The notes beneath the pieces are model-generated. The model searched no databases and was not told the origin of the DNA. It saw nothing but the letters and a program-made list of their open reading frames with translations. The translations under genes were made by a program, and so were the position numbers. 64,000 nt of DNA, from assembly GCF_902506145.1 (NCBI RefSeq), contig NZ_LR733548.1, positions 103,986 to 167,985 of the forward strand. The letters run 5' to 3'. Of the stretch, positions 52,149 through 62,039 are shown one piece after another (the stretch's first letter is position 1; each line of letters starts with the position of its first letter). This DNA comes from Burkholderia sp. 8Y. Its GTDB lineage: Bacteria; Pseudomonadota; Gammaproteobacteria; Burkholderiales; Burkholderiaceae.

Positions 52149-54060
52149 GGTCTGTCTCCGCATACGCGGAGGGACCTCCGCGAGCGTGCGCCTGCGCACT
52201 TCGGCGAACGGCCCATCTCCGCACGCGCGGAGGAATCATGTCGAGATAGCCCTTGGCGATTTCCCACTGCGGCCTACCTCCGCATACGCGGAGGAACCGA
52301 CTCGACTCCGGGGGTGAGGCGTCGACGACTGCGCCTATCTCCGCATACGCGGAGGAACCCGCATTGCGTCGTGCCAACCGACTTGGAATACCGGCCTATC
52401 TCCGCATACGTGGAGGAACCTGGCAGCCGCTCATCATGTACGGCGTCAAGTACGGCCTATCTCCGCATACGCGGAGGAACCGGCTACGAAGTCGTACTGT
52501 CGATTCACGGCGACGGCCTATCTCCGCATACGCGGAGGAACCTCACACCAAAGAGAAATGAGCTTCTCACCTTGGGGCCTATCTCCGCATACGCGGAGGA
52601 ACCTTTTCGTCTCAAGTGGGCTTCATGTTCGAGGAGGGCCTATCTCCGCATACGCGACGAACCTCCCCGCCGAGCAGCGCCGCCTGCTCGCGACAAGGCC
52701 TATCTCCGCATACGCGGAGGAACCCTTGCGCAAGCCCGAGAAAGGCCATCAGCCAGGGCCTACTCCGCATACGAGGAGGAACCTTCGCCATATCCGCTCT
52801 TACGCATCCCTTAACGGGCCTATCTCCGCATACGCGGAGGAACCAGGGCCACCCGATTGGACATCTCCGCGTGCTCGGGCCTATCTCCGCATACGCAAAG
52901 GAACCATGAGCGATGGATCGAGAATGACGCGCGACGCGGGCCTATGTCCGCATACGCGGAGGAACCTGCCAGGCTCGAAGGTAGGTCTGCGGCTGCGAGG
53001 GCCTATCTCCGCATACGCGGAGGAACCGGACGTCACGAACCGCGTCGTCTATCTAGTCGAGGCCTATCTCCGCATACGCCGAGGAACCTAAACGCTTCTG
53101 CACGGCCATGTGCCAGGCGCGGGCCTATCTCCGCATAAGCGGAGGAACCCGATATAAAGGGGGTGCGGCGTGACGGGAAAGCGGCCTATCTCCGCATACG
53201 CGGAGGAACCTGCATTAGTTGCAATAGTACCGATATAGATACGGGCCTATCTCCGCATACGCGGAGGAACCCCGGATCTGGCGACTGCTCTGATCGTCGC
53301 GAACGGCCTATCTCCGCATACGCGGAGGAACCGCTCAACGCTCCTCCCGGTGTTATCTTCGTCTGGGCCTATCTCCGCATACGCGGAGGAACCAAAGGGC
53401 TTTCGACATACGCGCTAAAGATCGCGGGCCTATCTCCGCATACGCGGAGGAACCTTGCGCCAAAACTTGCGCGGCGTAGGCATCACGGGCCTATCTCCGC
53501 ATACACGGAGGAACCGGCTTGGAGGGATTGATGGGTGGAATCTTCAAAGGCCTATCTCCGCATACGCGGAGGAACCTTTTTAGTGCCCTGCCCGCTGAAC
53601 TCGATCCACGGCCTATCTCCGCATACGCGGAGGAACCAGCGTGTCGCCGGTCCATCGCAGCGTCCGGCGACCTATCTCCGCATACGCGGAGGAACCGCTC
53701 AGGCAATCGGCAAGATTCCCACCGACAAGGACCTATCTCCGCATACGCGGAGGAACCGCGAATATATTCGCTTTGGCTGCTGCGTCTAGGGACCTATCTC
53801 CGCATACGCGGAGGAACCGTAAGCGCATCACCGAAGTTGGCCACCTGTTCAGACCTATCTCCGCATACGCGGAGGAACCCTCGTGCCGCGCACGGTGGTC
53901 TGAGCCTGGCTGGACCTATCTCCGCATACGCGGAGGAACCACAGGCAGTGGCGCAGGACTCGCCACCACGCGGCCTATCTCCGCATACGCGGAGGAACCA
54001 CGACCAGCGTCCGTGTCTGACGATCAACAAGCGGCCTATCTCCGCATACGCGGAGGAACC
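52149..54060 (-). CRISPR. Type I-E CRISPR array 1, 32 repeats and 31 spacers, read on the minus strand
   Basis: 28-bp repeats. On the plus strand they begin GGCCTATCTCCGC and end GCGGAGGAACC, with loop bases ATAC; on the canonical strand they begin GGTTCCTCCGC with a CTCCGC/GCGGAG stem. Period 61 bp (33-bp spacers), with 59-bp steps between repeats at 53610/53669 and 53913/53972. The leader lies on the right. Repeats at the left end are decayed (52149 three and 52210 four mismatches; 52637 and 52757 lack one base), which marks the old end. Five adjacent repeats (53669-53940) carry A instead of G at the second plus-strand base. Confidence 0.98.
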
Positions 54061-54392
54061 CCTACCACCTAACTCAATGATGTTAAAGAACAAACAGCGT
54101 ACCCGATGTTCCGAATTCACTGCCAGCACGCGAGTATGGTGGGTCGAAGATGCGCCGTCAATTGCGTGCGTCGAGCGCCAGTTGACTATGCGGCGGACGA
54201 CCGCATCCGTCCGAATACGGTTGCCGAAAAGCAGTGAAACCATCACGCGACGCCCAACATACCTGCGCCCTGTCATCAAAAAACTTTGACAGAAAAGTGC
54301 GCGTCTTCGGGCCTGATCCGATGCTAACCTAAGCATTGCGAACGAATATCCGCAATAAATGAAAAGCACGACGAGGACCACAGCAGGCAATC
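54061..54392 (-). promoter_or_regulatory. Leader of CRISPR array 1 and cas3 upstream region
   Basis: 332 bases without a gene between the newest repeat and cas3. Read toward the array, ATCATTGAGTTA (54070-54081) sits 9 bases from the repeat, exactly as in the leader of array 2. TTGACA at 54286-54291 on the plus strand is a possible -35 element for the cas operon, but no good -10 is seen at the right distance. Confidence 0.75.
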
Positions 54393-57032
54393 ATGGAACC
54401 GCAAGCGCATCCGCTAGAGCCGTGGGGAAAACTTAGCCGCGACGCCGCCGACTGCATCGGCGAACGCAGCATGCACCCGCTGTACGACCACATGATGGAC
54501 GTCGCCGCCTGCTTTCTAGCCGCGCTCAAACAAGGCACGCGTTTGCGCAACGCCTTCGACACCGTGGCGGGTCGAGTCTTGAGCGAGCAAGACATCGAGC
54601 GGCTTGCGGTCTTCGCTTGCCTCCACGATTTAGGCAAGGCGAACAGCGGCTTCCAGGCCAAGCGTTGGAAAGGCAACGCGCCGGCCGGCTGGCCGTCGCC
54701 CGCGGGTCATGGCGTCGAAGCATTCTTGCTGTTTTGCGACGACGACCTCGCTTCCTGCTTGCCGCTCGAATCCATCAAAACATGGGGTCCGGGCGCGGAT
54801 TCGTTGCTCCTGGCGAGCCTTTCGCATCACGGCCGTCCATTGCCGATGCCGCACGGTCAAGACCCGATCATCTGGAAGCCGGTGCAAGACCGCGCAGGCT
54901 CCGTTATCTACAGTCCCAAAGAAGCAATACTAAACATCGGCGAACAGTTACAGCGAGACTTCTCCCGCGCGTTCGAAACCGATGGCGAACCGCTGCCATC
55001 GACTCCGGCGTTCGTTCATCTTTTCGCGGGCGTCATGCAGTTCGCGGATTGGCTCGGATCACATCCCGGCTTTTTTCCGTTCAGCGAGCCGGGCACACGC
55101 CGGACGCGAGCGGAGGCTGAAGAACGCGCGACACGTGCTGTATCGACAATCGGCCTCGATGCGTGCGCCGCGCGCATCGAGCTCCTGCAACGCCCTATCT
55201 CGTTCGAGTTCGCATTCGAAGGCAAAGCGCCGAGGCCTGTGCAAGCCGCGCTTGGTGACAGTCGCCTCGGACCTTTGCTCATCCTCGAATCGGAGACGGG
55301 TAGCGGCAAGACGGAAGCTGCGCTATGGCGCTTCGTCCGGCTCTTGGCCGAGCATAAGGTCGATTCGCTGTATTTCGCGCTACCGACGCGCGTCGCCGCA
55401 GCGCAGGTGTACGAACGTGTGCGGAAGTTCGTGCGTTGTCTCTGGCCGCTCGATGCGCCCGTTGTCGTTCGCGCGCTGCCGGGCTATGAAAGCGCCGACG
55501 GCAGCGACAAGATCGCGCTGCCCGACTTCAACGTGCAATGGTCCGATCACCCCGACGACGCGAGAGCCGCAACGCGCTGGGCGGCGGAATCGCCGAAGCG
55601 TTTTCTGGCGGCGACGATCGCGGTCGGCACCATCGACCAGGTTCTGCTCGCCGGGCTCATGGTCCGTCACGCGCACATGCGTCATGCCTTGCTGAGCCGA
55701 TCGTTGCTGGTCGTCGACGAGGTGCATGCGTCGGACGTCTATATGTCGCAACTGCTGGAGCAGGTGTTGAGCGCGCACGTGGGTACGGGCAGCCATGCAT
55801 TGCTGTTGTCAGCGACGCTCGGTTCCAGGCAACGCACGCGCTTCCAGCAGATTGCGCAGAGGTCCGCTGCGGCGCTCGCTTTGCCGAGCGTGGAGCAAGC
55901 CTGCGCCTTGCCTTATCCCGCGCTGACTGACGGCGCGAACATCCGTGGCTTGTCGGCCAGTGGCGCGTCCAAGACCGTCCACTGGTCCACGCTCGACGCA
56001 ATGGATGACCACGAGCGGATCGCGCGTTTGGTGATCGATGCAGCGAGCCGTGGCGCACGCGTGCTGGTCATTCGTAACACGGTCCCGTCGGCCATCGCGA
56101 CGCAGCGTGCCATCGAGAGCCTGATCGACGGTTCGGGCGATCGAGAAATACTGTTCGACGTGAACGGCGTCGTCACGCTGCATCACAGCCGCTTCAGCCG
56201 CCAGGACCGTCCGCTGCTCGATGCAGCGGTGGAATCGCGCCTCGGCAAGACACGCGCGGCGCTGAAGGGCTGCATCGTGGTCGGCACGCAGACGCTCGAG
56301 CAAAGCCTCGATATCGACGCCGATCTGCTCATCACCGATATCTGCCCGATGGATGTGCTGCTGCAACGCATCGGGCGTCTGCATCGGCACGAGCGAGACC
56401 CAAGAGAGCGTCCGGAGGGCTTTCGGGACGCACATGCGTGGGTGTTGACGCCAGCCGGGAATTCGCTCGAAGCCTATCTCGACAAGCCCCGCAATGGACT
56501 CGGGCGATCGAAGAACGGCGGCGGCGTGTACCGCGATCTGCGCATGATCGAGGCCACCCGACGACTCATCGAAGAAGCGCCGTGCCGCGTGATTCCGCGC
56601 GATAACCGTCTTCTGGTCGAACGCGCGACGCACCGCGACTGTTTGCTTGCGATTCAAAGCGAACTTGGACCCGCGTGGGAAAAGCTCCATCAACAACTCG
56701 AAGGCGGGCAAGGGGCCGAGCGGTCTCTTGCCCGCATGCATGCGCTCGACTACAAGACGCCATTCCTCGACCTTCTGTTCCCGGACGACGAGCGACGCTT
56801 GGCGACCCGGCTTGGCATGGAAGACCGCCTGGTCGAATTCGATCCACCCGTGCCCGGTCCGTTCGGCGTCGATGTGCAGCGTATCGCGCTGCGTCATCAC
56901 ATGCTGGACGACGGCGTCGATCCAGACGCGAAACCCTCCAGCATTAAGCTCGTTGAGCACGGCTTCGAATTCACGCTCGGCACGAACGTGTTCCGCTATG
57001 GCCGTTACGGCGTCGAGCGTGTGAACGCGTGA
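54393..57032 (+). CDS. cas3: CRISPR-associated helicase/nuclease Cas3 (type I-E)
   Basis: 879 aa. The N-terminal HD nuclease has its metal ligands in YDHMMD (His33) and HDLGK (His78, Asp79), with SHHGRP later. The SF2 helicase carries Walker A GSGKTE at about residue 302, DEVHAS at about 441, SATLGS, and the C-terminal helicase motif QRIGRLHRHERDP. It is recruited by Cascade bound to target DNA to nick, unwind and degrade it. First gene of the cas operon, 10 bases before casA. Confidence 0.96.
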   Translation: MEPQAHPLEPWGKLSRDAADCIGERSMHPLYDHMMDVAACFLAALKQGTRLRNAFDTVAGRVLSEQDIERLAVFACLHDLGKANSGFQAKRWKGNAPAGWPSPAGHGVEAFLLFCDDDLASCLPLESIKTWGPGADSLLLASLSHHGRPLPMPHGQDPIIWKPVQDRAGSVIYSPKEAILNIGEQLQRDFSRAFETDGEPLPSTPAFVHLFAGVMQFADWLGSHPGFFPFSEPGTRRTRAEAEERATRAVSTIGLDACAARIELLQRPISFEFAFEGKAPRPVQAALGDSRLGPLLILESETGSGKTEAALWRFVRLLAEHKVDSLYFALPTRVAAAQVYERVRKFVRCLWPLDAPVVVRALPGYESADGSDKIALPDFNVQWSDHPDDARAATRWAAESPKRFLAATIAVGTIDQVLLAGLMVRHAHMRHALLSRSLLVVDEVHASDVYMSQLLEQVLSAHVGTGSHALLLSATLGSRQRTRFQQIAQRSAAALALPSVEQACALPYPALTDGANIRGLSASGASKTVHWSTLDAMDDHERIARLVIDAASRGARVLVIRNTVPSAIATQRAIESLIDGSGDREILFDVNGVVTLHHSRFSRQDRPLLDAAVESRLGKTRAALKGCIVVGTQTLEQSLDIDADLLITDICPMDVLLQRIGRLHRHERDPRERPEGFRDAHAWVLTPAGNSLEAYLDKPRNGLGRSKNGGGVYRDLRMIEATRRLIEEAPCRVIPRDNRLLVERATHRDCLLAIQSELGPAWEKLHQQLEGGQGAERSLARMHALDYKTPFLDLLFPDDERRLATRLGMEDRLVEFDPPVPGPFGVDVQRIALRHHMLDDGVDPDAKPSSIKLVEHGFEFTLGTNVFRYGRYGVERVNA

Positions 57033-57042
57033 CGCAAGGACG

Positions 57043-58662
57043 ATGACTGACATGACCCTCCACCATCGCTTGCTCGACGACCGCCTCCTGCGCTATCGCG
57101 ATGCTTCGGGTCACGCGCACAATGCCACGCTGCCCGATCTGTTCGTCGCGATGACGGCCGACACCGTGCGCGACTTCCCTGCGTTGCGGCCGCATCAACG
57201 GCATCCGTGGCATGCGTTCTTGACCCAACTGGCGGCAATTGCGTTGCACGCAGCGGGGCGGTCGGAGCCCTTCGAAACAGCGGACGAATGGCGAGCGGCG
57301 CTTCTCGCTCTGACGCCGGACGACGATCCGGATGGCGCCGCGTTTTCGCTCGTTGCGCCTGACGACCGTCCCGCCTTTTTGCAAGCGCCGTGCGCGCCAG
57401 GGGAATCGCACACGTGGAAGAAAGCGCCGCTTGTTACGCCCGACGCGTTGGACATGCTGGTGACTTCGCGCAATCACGACGTGAAAGCCGCGCGCATGAC
57501 GAACGCGCAGCCGGAGGACTGGGTGTACGCGCTCGTGAGTTTGCAGACGCAAGAGGGCGTCATGGGCGCTGGCAACTACGGCATCTCACGCATGAACGGC
57601 GGTCTGTCCAGCCGGCCGGCTTTCGGAGCGGTTCCGCAAGGACTTTGGGGCAAGCGGTGGCAGCGCGACACGCGGCGGCTGCTTCAGCATCGTCAGAAGA
57701 TCGTCGACGAGATCGGGCTCAAGGGAACCAACGGAATTGCGCTGGTCTGGACGAAGCCTTGGGACGGCGTTAGCAGTCTCTCGTTCAGCGAACTCGATCC
57801 GTTTTATATCGAAGTGTGCCGCCGCGTGCGCCTGGACTTGGCGAATGGAAAGCTCTTCGCGCTCACGACGAGTAGCAAGACCACGCGCATTGCAGCGACA
57901 GATCGCAAGGGCGCAACCGGAGACGCTTGGACGCCCGTCGCAGTCGTCGGCGGAAAAGCGTTGTCCATCACGGCTACGGGGTTCGACTACAAGCTGATGA
58001 GCAAGCTGGCGTTCGAAGGCGACTATAAAGAGACGATCACTCGAAATATCACGCGCGAGGACGGCGAGAAGGGCATCGTGCTGCTTGCGCAAGCTGTCGC
58101 GCGCGGGCAGGGAAAGACAGAGGGCTATCACGAACGACGCATACCTATATCGCGGAACATGCGCTTGGCGTTTCTGAATGGCAACATCGATGAACTTGCC
58201 TACGCGGCCGAAAGGCGTATCAGCGTGATCGGCGGTATGCGCACGGTGCTATGGGGCGCGCTCTGCGCTCTGTTTGCCAACGGCGAAGACACCGCTTCCG
58301 ACGACGAGAAAGACAAGGCGAGTCGCTTCGCGAAGTCATTCGAGCAGGCCGAAGACTGTCGCTTCTTCGACGACCTGATCGTGGAAGTCGATGGCAACAC
58401 GTCTGAAGAACGGGAACTTGCGCACGAGCAATGGCTCGGTGAACTGGCGGATCGCGCGCAACAGGTATTGATTCGCGCGTTCGTGGCAGGGCCGCGCGCG
58501 AGTACGCGACGGTATCGTGCGCAGAGCGCGGCGCTCTCGCGCTTTCGCGTCGGTATCCATTCAAAGAAGGAAGCACTGCAGACCATGGCGCGTGTGCTGA
58601 AGCAACGTTCGCAAGCGCGCAAGGCAGCTATGGAAACGGATATGCGAGGACGTGCGATTTGA
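57043..58662 (+). CDS. casA: Cascade large subunit Cse1/CasA (Cas8e)
   Basis: 539 aa. HHRLLDDRLLRYRDASGH start, DFPALRPHQRHPWHAFLTQLAAIAL, and the central YGISRMNGGLSSRPAFG are family features. Cas8e recognises the PAM and recruits Cas3. It overlaps casB by 4 bases. Slightly longer than E. coli CasA (502 aa). Confidence 0.93.
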   Translation: MTDMTLHHRLLDDRLLRYRDASGHAHNATLPDLFVAMTADTVRDFPALRPHQRHPWHAFLTQLAAIALHAAGRSEPFETADEWRAALLALTPDDDPDGAAFSLVAPDDRPAFLQAPCAPGESHTWKKAPLVTPDALDMLVTSRNHDVKAARMTNAQPEDWVYALVSLQTQEGVMGAGNYGISRMNGGLSSRPAFGAVPQGLWGKRWQRDTRRLLQHRQKIVDEIGLKGTNGIALVWTKPWDGVSSLSFSELDPFYIEVCRRVRLDLANGKLFALTTSSKTTRIAATDRKGATGDAWTPVAVVGGKALSITATGFDYKLMSKLAFEGDYKETITRNITREDGEKGIVLLAQAVARGQGKTEGYHERRIPISRNMRLAFLNGNIDELAYAAERRISVIGGMRTVLWGALCALFANGEDTASDDEKDKASRFAKSFEQAEDCRFFDDLIVEVDGNTSEERELAHEQWLGELADRAQQVLIRAFVAGPRASTRRYRAQSAALSRFRVGIHSKKEALQTMARVLKQRSQARKAAMETDMRGRAI

Positions 58663-59285
58663 AGTCGACAGATACATCGGCCGGAGCGCCGGAACAGTCT
58701 GCGGGGCAAGCTGCTGCACAGACTGCGACGCCCAGCCTGAGCTACCAAATAGAAGCGATTGCTGCGTTTCTAAAAGACGCCGGGGAGGGAGTCAAGGCAT
58801 CGAAGAACGACCGCGTGGCGCTCGCGCGTCTCGACCCGGACGCCGATGAACTCACCACCGCGCAAATCGCCGCGCTCACAAACGCCGCACAGCGCGCGAA
58901 GCTGGACACCATTCACTGGAGTGTCGACCGATGGCGCCGATGGGCGTTCATCGCATACGGCATCGCGCTTGCAGGGCACGATCGAGGCGCGGAGAGCGGC
59001 GGCATCGGCGCGAATTTCGGCCGACAACTCGCGACGGCCGGTGTCTCGGAGGCGCGCGTGACGCGGCTGCTCGACGCGCGCGGAACGGTGTTCTTCCAGT
59101 TGCTGCGCCGCGTCCTTCGGTTGTTGGCGAGCAAAAGCGTGAAGCCTAACTGGGTACAACTCGCGAGGCTCGTCCTGAACGAAGGCGCGCGCGATGACAA
59201 GGGACGGCGTATCGCTGAGAAGACTCGCCTAGATATCGCGCATGCGTTCTTCTCGGCGATGCCTGGCGAATCGCGGGACGACTGA
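58659..59285 (+). CDS. casB: Cascade small subunit Cse2/CasB (Cas11)
   Basis: 208 aa helical protein. The body shows FGRQLATAGVSEARVTRLLDARGTVFFQLLRRVLRLLASK, the Cse2 signature. The start is taken as TTG at 58659, overlapping the casA stop; no ATG is available before the conserved region. Cse2 forms the dimeric belly of Cascade. Confidence 0.9.
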   Translation: MKSTDTSAGAPEQSAGQAAAQTATPSLSYQIEAIAAFLKDAGEGVKASKNDRVALARLDPDADELTTAQIAALTNAAQRAKLDTIHWSVDRWRRWAFIAYGIALAGHDRGAESGGIGANFGRQLATAGVSEARVTRLLDARGTVFFQLLRRVLRLLASKSVKPNWVQLARLVLNEGARDDKGRRIAEKTRLDIAHAFFSAMPGESRDD

Positions 59286-59331
59286 GGATGGGAAGGCTGG
59301 CAACAACGTTCGACAAGTCTAGGACAAGAAA

Positions 59332-60507
59332 ATGACGTATCCGCGCTTTATTCAGATTCACACGCTGCACAGCTATTCCGCCGCCTTGCTCAACCGCGAC
59401 GATTCCGGCATGGCCAAGCGGCTGCCTATGGGCGATGCCATTCGCACGCGCATTTCATCGCAATGTCTGAAGCGACACTGGCGCGTTGCGGACGACCGTC
59501 ATGCGCTTTCGACGCTCGGCGTTCCGATGGCCGTTCGTTCTCGCGAAACGCTCGCGCTTGTTCGCGACGAGTTGGTCAAGAATGGCGTCTCTGAGGCGTT
59601 GGCGCAGACCGCCGTCGAAGCGTTGCGCTTCGGCGGTCTTCTGGACAAGGCCGGCAAGCCCCGCAAAGGAGACGACGCGGTCAAGACAGGTCAGGCGGTG
59701 CTGCTTGGCACGGCGGAGATCAAGTACCTGGTCGAACGTTGCACGGCCCTTGCGCGCGAGCATCAGGACGAAGACGGCCTCAAGGCGGCAGTCGCTGCGT
59801 TTCTGAAGAGCGAGTCCGCCAATATCGTCGCGCTTAAGCATGGCAGCGGTCTCGAATCGGCGTTGTTCGGGCGCATGGTGACATCCGACGTGCTCGCCCA
59901 GCGCGATGCCGCTGTGTACGTCGCGCATGCGTTCACGGTGCACGAGGCGCAGGTGGAGAACGACTACTTCACCGTGGTCGACGATCTGCTTCGGGAAGCA
60001 GGCGAGCAAGGCTCGGCGGGCCTCTTCGATACCGAACTGGCATCGGGCCTTTACTACGGTTACGTCGTCGTGGATATTCCGCAACTGGTGGCGAATCTGG
60101 AAGGAATCGCCGCCAGCGAGTGCTTCAATGCGTCGCCGGACCGGCGCGAGCTTGCTGCTCAGGTCGTGCATCACCTGTTGCATTTGATCGCAACCGTTAG
60201 CCCCGGCGCAAAACGCGGATCGACCGCTCCTTTCGGCTATGCGAATCTCATGCTGGTCGAGACGGGAGATTGGCAGCCGCGCAGCCTGAGTGCGGCTTTC
60301 GAAACCGCGTTGCCGTTGAAGGGCCATGATATACGCAACGCCGCTGTCGATCGCATCGTGCAGGAATTGAAGAAGCACGATGCCGCTTACGGCGCGCTGG
60401 ACCGAGGCTTTGTCGCTCTCAATCCCGCCGATATCCCGAACGCCAAGCACTATTCGCTGGATAAGCTCGCGAATTGGGTGCAGACGCGCATCGTCAAGGG
60501 CGCGTGA
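59332..60507 (+). CDS. cas7: Cascade backbone Cas7e (Cse4/CasC)
   Basis: 391 aa. FIQIHTLHSYSAALLNRDDSGMAKRLPMGDAIRTRISSQCLKRHWR is the diagnostic N-terminus; VENDYFTVVDDL and GANLMLVE-type segments follow. Six copies cover the crRNA spacer. A 46-base gap after casB contains a weak ribosome-binding site. Confidence 0.95.
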   Translation: MTYPRFIQIHTLHSYSAALLNRDDSGMAKRLPMGDAIRTRISSQCLKRHWRVADDRHALSTLGVPMAVRSRETLALVRDELVKNGVSEALAQTAVEALRFGGLLDKAGKPRKGDDAVKTGQAVLLGTAEIKYLVERCTALAREHQDEDGLKAAVAAFLKSESANIVALKHGSGLESALFGRMVTSDVLAQRDAAVYVAHAFTVHEAQVENDYFTVVDDLLREAGEQGSAGLFDTELASGLYYGYVVVDIPQLVANLEGIAASECFNASPDRRELAAQVVHHLLHLIATVSPGAKRGSTAPFGYANLMLVETGDWQPRSLSAAFETALPLKGHDIRNAAVDRIVQELKKHDAAYGALDRGFVALNPADIPNAKHYSLDKLANWVQTRIVKGA

Positions 60508-60508
60508 C

Positions 60509-61273
60509 ATGCGGCGTCACATGTTGATGCGCCTGCGTGCGCCGCTCGTCGCGTTCGGAGGCGAGGCGATCGACAGGTACGGCGTGATCCGCGATTTCCC
60601 GGCGCTATCGATGATTACCGGGCTGATCGCGAACGCGCTCGGCTGGGATCGCGGCGAATGCGAGAAGCATGATCGCCTTCAGACGCGTCTCGTGATGGGA
60701 ACGCGGCTGGACAATTCCGGCGAGCGGCTCTGCGACTTTCAGACGGCTCAAATCTCGCGGAGAGATAGCGGCTGGACGTGGCGAGGCATTCCCGAGTCGC
60801 GCGATGGCGGCGAAGACACCTATAAGAGTCCGCATCTGCGATACCGCGACTATCACGCCGGCCTCGACGCGCTGGTCGCATTGCGGCTCGATCCCGCCGA
60901 CGAGTCACCCACGCTCGCCGACATTGCTCGCGCGCTCGACCGGCCGCAGCGTCCGCTTTTTATCGGACGCAAACCATGCTTGCCGTCCACGCGCGTGTTC
61001 GCCGGTTTCATCGACGCCGAGCATGTGCTCGATGCGCTACTGCGCGCGCCCTTGCCTCCAGGCGTCGCCGATGACGCCTTCCGCATGCAATGGCCGAAAG
61101 ACGAAGGCACGATGTCTGAGGCAAATACAGAGGCGCTCGACGTCTGCGACGAGCGCAACTGGACGAGCGGCGTGCATGGCGGATGGCGTCCCGTTCTCGA
61201 CATGAGCGCGAAGCGGGCATCGTTCGTCGAACATCCATCGATATCGCCGGAATTCTCGTATGGCCGCGCTTAA
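60509..61273 (+). CDS. cas5: Cascade Cas5e (CasD)
   Basis: 254 aa RAMP protein. MLMRLRAPLVAFGGEAIDRYGVIRDFPALSMITGLIANALGWDR is typical of Cas5e, as is PLFIGRKPCLPSTRVF. It caps the 5' handle of the crRNA. It starts 1 base after the cas7 stop and overlaps cas6e by 14 bases. Confidence 0.94.
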   Translation: MRRHMLMRLRAPLVAFGGEAIDRYGVIRDFPALSMITGLIANALGWDRGECEKHDRLQTRLVMGTRLDNSGERLCDFQTAQISRRDSGWTWRGIPESRDGGEDTYKSPHLRYRDYHAGLDALVALRLDPADESPTLADIARALDRPQRPLFIGRKPCLPSTRVFAGFIDAEHVLDALLRAPLPPGVADDAFRMQWPKDEGTMSEANTEALDVCDERNWTSGVHGGWRPVLDMSAKRASFVEHPSISPEFSYGRA

Positions 61274-62024
61274 TCTCATTCACTGTCAGCCCGATCCGCA
61301 GAAGTTCGGGCTGTGGGCATCGCGGCATGGCGTGCTGCCGTCCGGCGGCGATCTCGGTTACGCATTGCACGCGGCGCTGCAGGCAGTCTTTGGTCCGCTC
61401 GCGCCCAAGCCTTTCTATTACCGCGACGCGCGTGCCGGGCTGATCGCCTATTCCCCACACTCCGCCGAGGCGTTGCGGGAGGCGAGCGCGCTCTGCGCCG
61501 CGCCGGAACTCGCCGATGCACTCGGCCTCGATGCAGGGCCGCGTAGCGCGGGACTCAACATCCGCGCGTTTCCGACGCAATGGCAGGCAGGGCGCGTTCT
61601 GGGCTTCGAAGTGCGCGTGCGGCCCACGCGACGCCGCGAGGACGTTGACGAGAAACGAGTCCGCGAACGCGATGCGTTCCTGGTCGCGTGCTCGCAAAGT
61701 CCCGAAGACGACGATCTTCGACGCGAGGCCGTCTACGCCGAATGGCTGAACGAACAGTTTCAATCGACTGGAGCGGCCAGTCTGGTCGCAGCTCGCATGA
61801 CGCGGTTCCAGCTCACGCCGGTGCTTCGTCGCACGCAAGCCGTTTCTGGCGACGGCACGCCTCGACAGTCACGTTCCATCGACGGCCCGGATGCGGTGTT
61901 CAGCGGACACTTGCGTGTCGAAGAGGCGGATGCCTTCGCTCGGCTGCTTGCGCGCGGCGTCGGACGGCATCGGGCGTTCGGCTTCGGCATGTTGGTGCTG
62001 AAGCCTGCCTCTATCGACGGTTGA
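61260..62024 (+). CDS. cas6e: CRISPR RNA endonuclease Cas6e (CasE)
   Basis: 254 aa. Probable catalytic His37 in GDLGYALHAALQ, and the C-terminal glycine-rich loop GVGRHRAFGFGML. It cuts the repeat hairpin of pre-crRNA and stays bound to the 3' end. Both arrays keep the CTCCGC/GCGGAG stem it would recognise, although their loops differ. Confidence 0.94.
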   Translation: MAALNLIHCQPDPQKFGLWASRHGVLPSGGDLGYALHAALQAVFGPLAPKPFYYRDARAGLIAYSPHSAEALREASALCAAPELADALGLDAGPRSAGLNIRAFPTQWQAGRVLGFEVRVRPTRRREDVDEKRVRERDAFLVACSQSPEDDDLRREAVYAEWLNEQFQSTGAASLVAARMTRFQLTPVLRRTQAVSGDGTPRQSRSIDGPDAVFSGHLRVEEADAFARLLARGVGRHRAFGFGMLVLKPASIDG

Positions 62025-62039
62025 TCGCGCAGGCGCGAC

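Noticed and set aside
52134..54289. Long plus-strand open frames made of units such as LSPHTRRN, ISAYAEEP and YLRIRGGT
   Set aside because: They are translations of the CRISPR repeats in three phases; the repeat contains no stop codon. They are not proteins.
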